A program made the translations under genes and the position numbers. Below are positions 1 through 5,268 of a stretch of 11,994 bases of DNA, piece by piece. Below the pieces are notes generated by a model that made no database searches, was not told where the DNA came from, and saw nothing but the letters and a program-made list of their open reading frames with translations. Origin of the DNA: an uncultured Eubacteriales bacterium (lineage in GTDB: Bacteria > Bacillota > Clostridia > Oscillospirales > CAG-382); contig URCT01000083.1 of NCBI GenBank assembly GCA_900546385.1, forward strand, positions 1 to 11,994, written 5' to 3'. Every line of letters starts with the position of its first letter. Position 1 is the first letter of the stretch.

Positions 1-640
1 CGCCCATCTGGCGGCAGATGTCGGTCATCAGCGACCACATCAGGCTGTTCCACGGGGCGACCGCGCCGCCGTCAATGGTCAGCGAATCGTCCGGGACAAG
101 AGAATCCATATCGACCGTGCGGACGGTTCCGGTTCCGCCGCAGGTCTTACACGCGCCCTGCGAATTGAAGGCAAGCTCTTCGGCAGACGGCGCGTAAAAA
201 TGCACCCCGCATTCGGGGCAGACAAGTTCCTTTCCTGCCGCGACCGCAAGTGACGGCGCGAGATAGTGTCCGTTCGGGCAGCGGTGGTTGGCAAGGCGGG
301 AATACATCAGGCGCAGACTGTTTAAGAGTTCCGTTCCCGTACCGAAGGTACTGCGGATACCCGGCACGCCGGGACGCTGATGCAGCGCGAGCGCGGCGGG
401 AACATACAGTACCTCATCCACCGCCGCTTTGGACGCCTGCGTCATTCTTCGACGTGTGTAGGTGGACATGGCTTCAAGGTAGCGGCGTGATCCCTCGGCA
501 TACAGCACACCCAGCGCAAGGGAGGATTTACCGGAGCCGGACACACCCGCAATGCCGACGATCTTCCCCAGCGGAATATCTACATCAATGTTTTTCAGGT
601 TGTGGACTTTCGCTCCACGAATCAGCATTTTATCAATCAT
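1..640 (-). CDS. uvrA: UvrA-like ATPase, short paralog without UvrB-binding domain (partial, N-terminal 213 aa)
   Basis: The first 213 residues of an excinuclease ABC subunit A family protein; the gene runs off the left edge. Visible: a Walker A loop (GVSGSGKSS, residues 32-40), the following YAEGSRRYLEAMS stretch typical of UvrA, a CPEC zinc half-site near residue 140, then the FNSQGAC-x2-CGGTG block and GGAVAPWNS. In canonical UvrA about 170 residues, including the UvrB-binding domain, separate the HCPNCG site from the FNxPxGAC block; here only about 45 do, and the first zinc site is degenerate (CPNGHY). This is the architecture of short UvrA2/DrrC-like paralogs, some of which are linked to tolerance of DNA-binding drugs; a drug role here is inference. 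ATG at 638-640 was chosen; the ribosome site AGGAGG (659-664) is an unusually long 18 nt away and no better in-frame start lies between. I counted 76 G+C in the first 120 bases, above neighbouring genes, so acquisition by transfer is possible. Confidence 0.9.
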   Translation of the reverse strand, partial: MIDKMLIRGAKVHNLKNIDVDIPLGKIVGIAGVSGSGKSSLALGVLYAEGSRRYLEAMSTYTRRRMTQASKAAVDEVLYVPAALALHQRPGVPGIRSTFGTGTELLNSLRLMYSRLANHRCPNGHYLAPSLAVAAGKELVCPECGVHFYAPSAEELAFNSQGACKTCGGTGTVRTVDMDSLVPDDSLTIDGGAVAPWNSLMWSLMTDICRQMG

Positions 641-655
641 TGTTTTACGTATCGA

Positions 656-671
656 ATACCTCCTTAGGTAT
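656..671 (-). promoter_or_regulatory. Hairpin holding the Shine-Dalgarno of the UvrA-like gene
   Basis: On the minus strand the leader reads ATACCT-AAGG-AGGTAT, a perfect 6-bp stem with a 4-nt loop. The AAGGAGG ribosome site sits half in the loop and half in the 3' arm, so folding would compete with ribosome binding. The spacing to ATG 640 is about 18 nt instead of the usual 5-10. The stem is short and its stability is not computed. Confidence 0.4.
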
Positions 672-705
672 GATAGTTTGTACCCAGTCAGAATAATCTG
701 CGTAC

Positions 706-734
706 TTGATTTCTTTTTCTAACATTAGTATAAT
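706..734 (+). promoter_or_regulatory. Candidate plus-strand promoter, mirror of the UvrA-like promoter
   Basis: TTGATT (706-711), a 17-bp spacer, then TATAAT (729-734), a perfect -10. It shares the -10 region with the minus-strand promoter. A transcript would start near 741 and pass through the 5-codon ORF at 789-806 and the hairpins at 817-873. No full-length gene lies before the terminator-like hairpin, so the product would be a short RNA or a leader reading on toward the Wzz-like gene. Confidence 0.55.
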
Positions 735-755
735 TAAAATACCGAAAGAAATCAA
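727..755 (-). promoter_or_regulatory. Sigma-A promoter of the UvrA-like gene
   Basis: On the minus strand TTGATT (750-755) is followed after exactly 17 bp by TATACT (727-732), a near-consensus sigma-A promoter. It predicts a transcript start near 720 and an 80-nt leader before the UvrA-like gene. The -35 lies in one arm of a 15-bp inverted repeat, and the -10 overlaps a plus-strand TATAAT. Confidence 0.75.
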
Positions 756-788
756 GCACTTCGGCAAAAAATATATGGAGATTTTGCT

Positions 789-806
789 ATGAAAGAAAGC
801 TCATAA
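789..806 (+). CDS. Candidate 5-codon leader ORF (MKESS)
   Basis: ATG-AAA-GAA-AGC-TCA-TAA, preceded by GGAG (777-780) at an 8-nt spacing. It lies on the transcript expected from the plus-strand promoter at 706-734 and just upstream of two alternative hairpins, the usual position of an attenuator leader peptide. An ORF this short can occur by chance; the support is the ribosome site and the position only. Confidence 0.25.
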   Translation: MKESS

Positions 807-816
807 AAGAGTTACA

Positions 817-853
817 GGCTCGGCTGTTTTCATTCTAAAGAAAAAGCCGTGCC
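817..853 (+). promoter_or_regulatory. Candidate antiterminator hairpin
   Basis: Arm 817-829 (GGCTCGGCTGTTT) pairs with 841-853 (AAAAAGCCGTGCC) at 11 of 13 positions around an 11-nt loop. The same 841-853 segment can instead pair with 861-873, so the two folds exclude each other. Confidence 0.35.
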
Positions 854-873
854 AAAGTGAGGCTCCGCTTTTT
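841..873 (+). terminator. Terminator-like hairpin, possibly bidirectional
   Basis: Arm 841-853 pairs with 861-873 (GGCTCCGCTTTTT) at 11 of 13 positions around a 7-nt loop AAAGTGA, ending in a run of five T. On the minus strand the other arm also gives a T run. A terminator in the middle of a divergent intergenic region, with no full gene before it on either strand, implies a short transcript or a lost gene. Confidence 0.5.
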
Positions 874-939
874 GATAAAAAACGGAGAAAAATGGAATAA
901 AAACAAAAATTTTAACAAAATATGCGGCAATGTTGTCTC

Positions 940-949
940 CAACCGGTTG
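940..949. promoter_or_regulatory. Palindrome overlapping the -35 of the kinase operon promoter
   Basis: CAACCGGTTG is a perfect 10-bp palindrome whose right end shares three bases with the -35 hexamer at 947-952. A dimeric repressor bound here would block RNA polymerase. The XRE-type protein at the end of the operon is a candidate ligand, by inference only. Confidence 0.3.
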
Positions 950-975
950 ACAATTTCGGCAATCAATGATATAAT
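947..975 (+). promoter_or_regulatory. Consensus sigma-A promoter of the Wzz/kinase operon
   Basis: TTGACA (947-952), exactly 17 bp, then TATAAT (970-975): both hexamers are perfect. The predicted start is near 982, giving a leader of about 55 nt before the Wzz-like ATG at 1037. This should be a strong promoter unless repressed. Confidence 0.85.
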
Positions 976-1036
976 ATGAAACGATTAATGTCTAACGCAA
1001 TGCTGATACAACCACACAAGCAGAAAGGGACTTGAA

Positions 1037-1741
1037 ATGCCTGATAACAAGACAAAAGAAATCGATATCATGGAATTACTGCAGCTCATCTGGAAAAAGC
1101 GCATCCTTGTTGTGCTTTTGGCCTTACTTGCTGCGGCTGCAACATTTCTCTGCGTTTATTATTCAACGCCTTTATACGAATCCGGCGGCGTCTTATACGT
1201 TTCGAACAGGGATCTCGGTCAGATGACGCCGACGCTTTCGGATGGTAAAACCAGCACGAGCGATATCAATGCTTCCCGTTCCTTGGTCACCTCGTATCTC
1301 GAAGTTCTCAAAACCGATGATTTTTTGTTAAAAGTTGCCGCTGAACTCAATAATGATCCCAACAATCATTATACACCGGCAAAATTGCGCAGCATGATCA
1401 CCATGTCTGCCTTAAATGAGACGGAATTACTGTATGTACAGGCAATTTCGCCCGATCCGAAGGTATCCTATGAGGTCGTTACGGCAGTTTTGAAATATGC
1501 GCCGGACACCTTGATTTATGTTTTTGACAGCGGTAGTGCCAAAATCATCGACACGCCGAAAATAAGCAAAAATCCGATCAACAACAATATCGTCCGCAAG
1601 ACGGTTATCGGTTTTTTTGTCGGTGCTTGCCTTGGTTGTGTTATAATCTTTCTGCTTCACTTTTTTGATCAGAAAATCCATAAGTCTTCCGATCTTGTCA
1701 AGCGTTATGAGCTCTCCGTTCTCGGTGAAATCAGGAGGTAG
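1037..1741 (+). CDS. Wzz-like chain-length determinant / BY-kinase modulator
   Basis: A 234-residue membrane protein of the Wzz/YveK/CapA family, which sets polysaccharide chain length and activates a partner tyrosine kinase in Gram-positives. Visible: a short cytoplasmic N-terminus, TM1 about residues 22-42, an extracellular region of about 145 residues, a proline motif just before the second membrane segment (P174, P180), TM2 about 190-210, and a 24-residue cytoplasmic tail ending LSVLGEIRR, the part that contacts the kinase in this family. The length is that of the compact Gram-positive version, without the kinase domain fused in proteobacterial Wzc. ATG 1037 follows GGGA by 6 nt. It is first in the operon and lies 6 bp before the kinase, whose ribosome site AGGAGG (1733-1738) overlaps the end of this gene. 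Confidence 0.88.
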   Translation: MPDNKTKEIDIMELLQLIWKKRILVVLLALLAAAATFLCVYYSTPLYESGGVLYVSNRDLGQMTPTLSDGKTSTSDINASRSLVTSYLEVLKTDDFLLKVAAELNNDPNNHYTPAKLRSMITMSALNETELLYVQAISPDPKVSYEVVTAVLKYAPDTLIYVFDSGSAKIIDTPKISKNPINNNIVRKTVIGFFVGACLGCVIIFLLHFFDQKIHKSSDLVKRYELSVLGEIRR

Positions 1742-1747
1742 CAGAGC

Positions 1748-2575
1748 ATGAAAAACGAAAAAAAAGAAATAAACGAAACCAAAGAAACAAAGGAAACAAA
1801 AGAAAAACACGGACATCGCACGCCGAATGCTTTTATGTTAGATGATGCGGCTTCCGATTTTTCCCGTGTGGAAGCCTATAAAGCCATTCGTACCAACATC
1901 ATGTATTCGCTTCCGAAGTCGGATACCGGAAAAGTCATTATGGTCACCTCCTCCATTCCGAATGAGGGAAAAACCACCAACAGCATCAATCTTGCGTTAA
2001 CGTTTGCCCAAACCGGCTTACGTGTGGTGCTTGTCGATTGTGACTTACGCAAACCGCGCGTTCATCGCTACTTAAAAATGCAGTTGGGCGAAGGTGTTTC
2101 CAATTATATTTGCGGTTATGCCGAATACGACAAGGTTCTCCAAAAAGATCTGCCGCAGGGCTTTGATTTGATTACGGCCGGTGAAATTCCGCCGAATCCG
2201 ACGGAAATCCTCGCCTCCGAACGCTTTTCGGAGCTGATCGAACGGTTAAAAAGCGAATACGACTATATTTTCTTGGATACGCCGCCGGTCACGGTCGTTG
2301 CGGATGCAGCGATTGTATCAGCCTCCGCTTCCGGTGTGGTTGTCGTGGTAAAAGCCGATTTTACGACGTACGATGTACTGGATCAGACAGTTGAAAGCTT
2401 GAATAAGGTCGATGCCAAAATTTTCGGTTTTATCTTGACAAATACAGCCGCAAAAAACAGCAGCAGACGATACGAACGCTACAAATACAAATATTACAAC
2501 GACCATTACGGCGATCGTTACGGCGACCGCTATGGTGATCATTACAGCGACCATTACGTCAGTGAGAACGAGTAA
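1748..2575 (+). CDS. Bacterial tyrosine kinase (BY-kinase, CapB/Wze/YveL type)
   Basis: A 275-residue cytoplasmic autophosphorylating tyrosine kinase with a P-loop fold that works with the membrane modulator encoded just upstream. Visible: a charged Lys/Glu-rich N-terminus (repeated KET units, residues 11-20), the EAYKAIRTN oligomerisation segment (42-50), Walker A (SSIPNEGKTT, 68-77), Walker A' (VVLVDCDLRKP, 93-103), Walker B (IFLDTPP, 174-180), and a C-terminal tyrosine cluster with ten Tyr between residues 242 and 270, the autophosphorylation site of the family. The tail is a 4-residue repeat of the form YGD-R/H, encoded by tandem 12-bp units. Family members control capsule or exopolysaccharide export and can phosphorylate other proteins. 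No cognate phosphatase or polysaccharide synthesis gene is in the operon. Confidence 0.93.
   Translation: MKNEKKEINETKETKETKEKHGHRTPNAFMLDDAASDFSRVEAYKAIRTNIMYSLPKSDTGKVIMVTSSIPNEGKTTNSINLALTFAQTGLRVVLVDCDLRKPRVHRYLKMQLGEGVSNYICGYAEYDKVLQKDLPQGFDLITAGEIPPNPTEILASERFSELIERLKSEYDYIFLDTPPVTVVADAAIVSASASGVVVVVKADFTTYDVLDQTVESLNKVDAKIFGFILTNTAAKNSSRRYERYKYKYYNDHYGDRYGDRYGDHYSDHYVSENE
2501..2560 (+). repeat. Five 12-bp tandem repeats encoding the kinase Tyr tail
   Basis: Five consecutive 12-bp units begin at 2501, 2513, 2525, 2537 and 2549, of the form GAYCRNTAYGGC. Each encodes Asp-(His/Arg)-Tyr-(Gly/Ser/Val). Units differ mainly at synonymous or His/Arg positions, so they are partly diverged. 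Unit number could vary by slippage, changing the number of phosphorylatable tyrosines without breaking the frame. Confidence 0.8.
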
Positions 2576-3035
2576 ACGCTTGACAAAGAGCGAAAAAAAG
2601 TGGCTGTTTGCCGGATTATTAGTTTTACATACGGCCTTTATTTGGAGCAATTCCATGGTTTCGGCACAGGATTCCGGCGCACTAAGCGGAGGAATTGTGC
2701 TGTTTCTTCGAAACATTTTCGATCCGAACGGCCGCTTGAATCCGGAACTACTGCATTATATCATTCGCAAATTGGCACATTTTTCAGAGTTTTTTCTTCT
2801 GTCTTGCTTTTATCTGCTGCTACGCCGACAGCTGTCGGAAATATACCGCGCGCGCTGTACGCTTCTTGCACCGTTCGGCGGTTTATTAACGGCTGTTATG
2901 GATGAATTCATCCAATCGTTTTCCGGCCGCGGCAGTTTGGTAAGCGATGTGCTGATCGATTTTGGCGGCGTTATGACCGCTGTGTTCTTATTTTGGCTCA
3001 TTTCGTACATTCGAGAGAAACGACAGCAAAGGTGA
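2532..3035 (+). CDS. VanZ-family membrane protein
   Basis: A 167-residue protein with the VanZ-like pattern: WSNS near residue 38, RK-x2-H-x2-E (79-86), DE-x2-Q-x-F-x2-R (124-133) and D-x3-D (139-143), spread between about four hydrophobic segments. The family includes the VanZ teicoplanin-resistance protein of vanA elements; its biochemical role is unsettled. The start is uncertain. ATG 2532 overlaps the kinase gene by 44 bp, lies inside the kinase's tandem repeats and has no ribosome site; GTG 2562 and TTG 2580 (just after the kinase stop) are alternatives that would make the first 10-16 residues non-coding. Family homology begins only after them, near residue 20. Tight coupling to the kinase gene suggests a shared envelope role. 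Confidence 0.8.
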   Translation: MVIITATITSVRTSKRLTKSEKKWLFAGLLVLHTAFIWSNSMVSAQDSGALSGGIVLFLRNIFDPNGRLNPELLHYIIRKLAHFSEFFLLSCFYLLLRRQLSEIYRARCTLLAPFGGLLTAVMDEFIQSFSGRGSLVSDVLIDFGGVMTAVFLFWLISYIREKRQQR

Positions 3036-3039
3036 GTTC

Positions 3040-3285
3040 ATGATACGCGACAATCTTCTCCGTTTTTGCAATGAAAGGCATATTTCGCCGCGCACGGTAT
3101 GCTTCGCGCTCGGCATCAGCGACAGAACCATGAAGCAATGGTTAAACAATGAGGTTCCGAAGCTTTCGGCGTTAGAACCGGTTGCCGAATACTTTGGTGT
3201 GACGGTCGGCGACCTGCTTGAGGATGCCAACTATCCGTACAATTGCAAAGATCTTGATTTTCTGTTTTCAAATTATAAGACGTAA
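3040..3285 (+). CDS. Small XRE-type helix-turn-helix protein
   Basis: An 81-residue protein made almost entirely of one Cro/C1-like helix-turn-helix: the recognition region is about residues 16-40 (ISPRTVCFALGISDRTMKQW), followed by LEPVAEYFGVTVGDLLED (45-62), the usual ending of XRE domains. The last 20 residues are Tyr/Asp rich with no recognised domain. The ribosome site AGGTGAG overlaps the VanZ stop codon and ATG 3040 follows 4 bp after that stop, so it is translated with the operon. It is last before the terminator; the position and small size suit an autoregulator of this operon, but no target is shown. Confidence 0.8.
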   Translation: MIRDNLLRFCNERHISPRTVCFALGISDRTMKQWLNNEVPKLSALEPVAEYFGVTVGDLLEDANYPYNCKDLDFLFSNYKT

Positions 3286-3330
3286 CAAACGGCCATGCAG
3301 ATACACTCTTGCATGGCCGTTTGTTTTCGT
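3286..3330 (+). terminator. Intrinsic terminator of the kinase operon
   Basis: A perfect 14-bp stem (3286-3299 with 3310-3323, outer bases CAAACGGCC) around a 10-nt loop, followed by TTTTCGTTTCG. It starts directly after the XRE stop codon and lies between convergent genes, so it may also end the mscS transcript from the other side, with a weaker T run. Confidence 0.9.
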
Positions 3331-3340
3331 TTCGTCTATT

Positions 3341-4174
3341 CTATTTTTCGATATGAACATCCATCTGCGGAAACGGAATTTCAATGCCGTTTCGGTCGAA
3401 CGTCTCCTTAACGCCCTTAGTTAAGCGGTAACGAACGTCCCAATAATTCTCCGTCGAAACCCAAACACGAAGTATCAGATTGACTGAGCTGTCGCCGAGA
3501 GAATCGACAACGGCTGTCGACTGCGGAGATTTCAAAACGCCTTTATCATCCGCCGCTAAAGCAAGAAGCGCCGACAACGCTTTATCGATATCTGCCGCAT
3601 AGGCAATGCCGACCGGAATATCCATGCGTCGCGTCGGAAGTCCCGTTACGTCGGTTACCGGTGCGTTGGAGATAGAACCGTTCGGAATGGTCACCTTACG
3701 GTTGTCGAGCGTAATAATCACGGTATACAGAACATTGATTTCACAAACCGTTCCTTCAAATTCGCCCGAAACGATATAATCGCCGATTTTGAACGGTTTG
3801 AAAATCAGAATCATAATGCCGCCGGCAAAATTAGACAGCGACCCCTGAAGCGCAAGACCGACAGCCAAGCCGCAGGACGCAAGAGCCGTAACAAGCGATG
3901 TTTCGGGAACGCCGAGTGCCGTGGCGGCGGTGATATATAACACTGCATACAGGACCACCCGTATAAAGCTGTTCAAAAACGAACGCACGCTTTCGTCAAG
4001 TCCGGTATATCCTCTGCTCTTGTTCAAAAAACGGATGAGCAGTTTGATGGACTTTGAGCCAATAATCAAAATGGCTACTGCAAGCAGTATTTTGAAAATG
4101 GAGGTGGCACCAACCGTTTTGACAGTCTGCCATAAATGCTCCAAAAAGGTGGAGTAGTTTTGAATATCCGGCAT
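3341..4174 (-). CDS. mscS: Small-conductance mechanosensitive channel, MscS family
   Basis: A 277-residue channel that opens when membrane tension rises and releases solutes on hypo-osmotic shock. Three membrane helices are visible (about 27-46, 68-88 and 93-125). The pore helix TM3 carries the Gly/Ala pattern and hallmark GLALQGSLSNFAGG (106-119), followed by FKPFKIGDYI (125-134). The beta domain has VTIPNGSISN (161-170), and the protein ends in the alpha/beta vestibule domain with GIEIPFPQMDVHIEK. The length is that of E. coli-type MscS (286). The ribosome site AAGGAG precedes ATG 4174 by 5 nt. It begins 14 bp after the GntR-type gene, so the two form an operon and its expression is probably tied to that regulator. 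Its stop (TAG, 3341-3343) faces the terminator at 3286-3323. Confidence 0.93.
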   Translation of the reverse strand: MPDIQNYSTFLEHLWQTVKTVGATSIFKILLAVAILIIGSKSIKLLIRFLNKSRGYTGLDESVRSFLNSFIRVVLYAVLYITAATALGVPETSLVTALASCGLAVGLALQGSLSNFAGGIMILIFKPFKIGDYIVSGEFEGTVCEINVLYTVIITLDNRKVTIPNGSISNAPVTDVTGLPTRRMDIPVGIAYAADIDKALSALLALAADDKGVLKSPQSTAVVDSLGDSSVNLILRVWVSTENYWDVRYRLTKGVKETFDRNGIEIPFPQMDVHIEK

Positions 4175-4188
4175 AGCGTCTCCTTACA

Positions 4189-5037
4189 TCACAGCAGATA
4201 ATCCGACATGGCTCTGCCGCGCGATGCTTCGCTTTTTTCGGCCGTCGTTGCGCCCTTATATAGGCTTGGCCGCACCTGAATGCAGCATTCCGGCAAAGGT
4301 GTGTTCGGCTCGTTCCATCCGATGCCGGAACAATGCTGTTTTACGGTTTCCGTTGCAAACAAACAGCCGGTATAGCGTTTCCCGTCGGTGATTGCGGCGA
4401 TGATTGAAAGCTTTTCCGGAACGGCAATGCCGAGTTTGGCGGCAGAAGCTTCAATGAGTGCCGCTTCCCGGACGGTCGCTGTCACAACCGCACTCGGATA
4501 TCCATTGCGGCAGGAGCGCCAATAGGCTTCGAAAACAGCTCCGGCTTGTATTTCTGCGTCAATAAAATGAAAATCCTCTGAGCGGAAGGCGCCTTTTGCG
4601 GCAGATGTACCGGCAAAAGCGGCAAAAACGGCGGCATGGCTGCCGACAAAGGCAACGCGTTCGTGTCCGAGTGATGTGACAAACTCATCGATTGCAGCAG
4701 CAGCTGCGGCAAAATCCGGCTTTACGGCAAGCTTGATAAGCGCACTTGCGCTTTGAACAGGTTCAGAAACCTGTTGCGGGCTTTCCGAATGGTGCGTTAC
4801 GGAAGCGGCCGCATTCGGATCGGCTACAAAGCTGCCTAATCCGCTCTTTTTTGTAATCAGTTTTTCATTTGCCAATACATCAAGCGCACGCCGCACGGTC
4901 AGGCGTTCCACCTGATATTCACTCATCAACTGACGTTCCGGCGGTAATTTTGTGCCGACCGGATAATGGCCGTTTTGGATTTTTTCTTTTATGTCAAGAC
5001 TGATGCGCCGGTATACGGAATTTTTATGTTCGGACAT
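4189..5037 (-). CDS. GntR-type regulator with a shortened LacI-like sensor domain
   Basis: A 282-residue transcription factor. Residues 8-72 form a GntR winged helix (KLPPERQLMSEYQVERLTVRR, then an LGSFV wing end). After a linker of about 35 residues the rest resembles the periplasmic-binding-like domain of LacI/AraR: LGHERVAF (123-130), PSAVVTATVREAALIEASAA, KLGIAVPEKLSII (201-213) and the closing RPSLYKGATT (256-265). AraR-type proteins are about 360 residues; here the first half of the N-terminal sensor lobe, about 55 residues, is missing, and two usual ligand contacts are changed (AND to TAT, FDD to AITD). It may no longer bind a sugar. The ribosome site GGAGG is 8 nt from ATG 5037. It is cotranscribed with mscS, and a palindrome on its own promoter suggests autoregulation. 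Confidence 0.85.
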   Translation of the reverse strand: MSEHKNSVYRRISLDIKEKIQNGHYPVGTKLPPERQLMSEYQVERLTVRRALDVLANEKLITKKSGLGSFVADPNAAASVTHHSESPQQVSEPVQSASALIKLAVKPDFAAAAAAIDEFVTSLGHERVAFVGSHAAVFAAFAGTSAAKGAFRSEDFHFIDAEIQAGAVFEAYWRSCRNGYPSAVVTATVREAALIEASAAKLGIAVPEKLSIIAAITDGKRYTGCLFATETVKQHCSGIGWNEPNTPLPECCIQVRPSLYKGATTAEKSEASRGRAMSDYLL

Positions 5038-5057
5038 TTGTTTCGCCTCCGTTTTTT

Positions 5058-5076
5058 GTATACAGGTATAGTATAC
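5058..5076. promoter_or_regulatory. Candidate operator of the GntR-type regulator
   Basis: GTATAC-AGGTATA-GTATAC: two identical arms, each itself palindromic, separated by 7 bp. The site covers the -10 hexamer and the start point of the gntR-mscS promoter, where a repressor would block transcription. GntR-family dimers bind inverted repeats of this size; that this protein binds here is inferred. Confidence 0.5.
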
Positions 5077-5098
5077 TCGTTATTTGTGCGTTTGTCAA
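5070..5098 (-). promoter_or_regulatory. Sigma-A promoter of gntR-mscS
   Basis: On the minus strand TTGACA (5093-5098) is followed after 17 bp by TATACT (5070-5075). The start point should lie near 5063, about 25 nt before the GntR-type ATG. The -10 is inside the palindrome at 5058-5076. Confidence 0.85.
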
Positions 5099-5110
5099 CA
5101 TTTTTGCAGA

Positions 5111-5194
5111 AAATGCCGCAAGAGCAAGGATTATGGAGACTTTTTGCGTAATTTTGCGCAAGAAGTCTCGAATAACCGTCTCTAAATGCCGCAA
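5111..5194. repeat. 16-bp inverted repeat flanked by 11-bp direct repeats, no gene
   Basis: Arms 5136-5151 and 5154-5169 pair along all 16 positions in plus-strand RNA, using two G.U wobbles (5143/5162 and 5149/5156); on the minus strand these become A.C mismatches, so the fold favours plus-strand RNA. Identical AAATGCCGCAA copies at 5111-5121 and 5184-5194 bracket it. No T run follows, so it is not a usual terminator. It lies between the gntR and rimO promoters. It may be a miniature element, a processing hairpin or a protein-binding site. Confidence 0.55.
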
Positions 5195-5239
5195 TTTCCG
5201 AATTTTCTCCAAAAAAGCAGAAAAAACTTGAAAATATAG

Positions 5240-5268
5240 TTGAAATCCGCGCCGTTTTATGGTATGAT
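5240..5268 (+). promoter_or_regulatory. Sigma-A promoter of the rimO operon
   Basis: TTGAAA (5240-5245), 17 bp, then TATGAT (5263-5268). The predicted start near 5275 leaves a leader of about 86 nt. The leader can form a small bulged hairpin (5291-5299 with 5309-5316) with no T run. The promoter would serve the whole rimO to metG run, since no other clear one or terminator was seen downstream. Confidence 0.75.

Larger units (their letters stand above)
702..759. repeat. 15-bp inverted repeat around a bidirectional promoter
   Basis: Arm 702-716 (GTACTTGATTTCTTT) and the reverse complement of 745-759 (GTGCTTGATTTCTTT) match at 14 of 15 bases, with 28 bp between. Each arm carries a TTGATT -35-like hexamer pointing inward, and the spacer holds overlapping -10 hexamers on both strands. 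The repeat could be a regulator's two half-sites or simply the mirror image needed for divergent transcription. Confidence 0.7.

Noticed and set aside
250..696. 148-codon open frame on the plus strand
   Set aside because: It lies opposite the well-supported UvrA-like gene; its translation is Arg/Pro/Cys-rich and has no family pattern.
2501..2560. Short repeats considered as CRISPR-like
   Set aside because: The 12-bp units are contiguous without spacers and in frame with the kinase tail.
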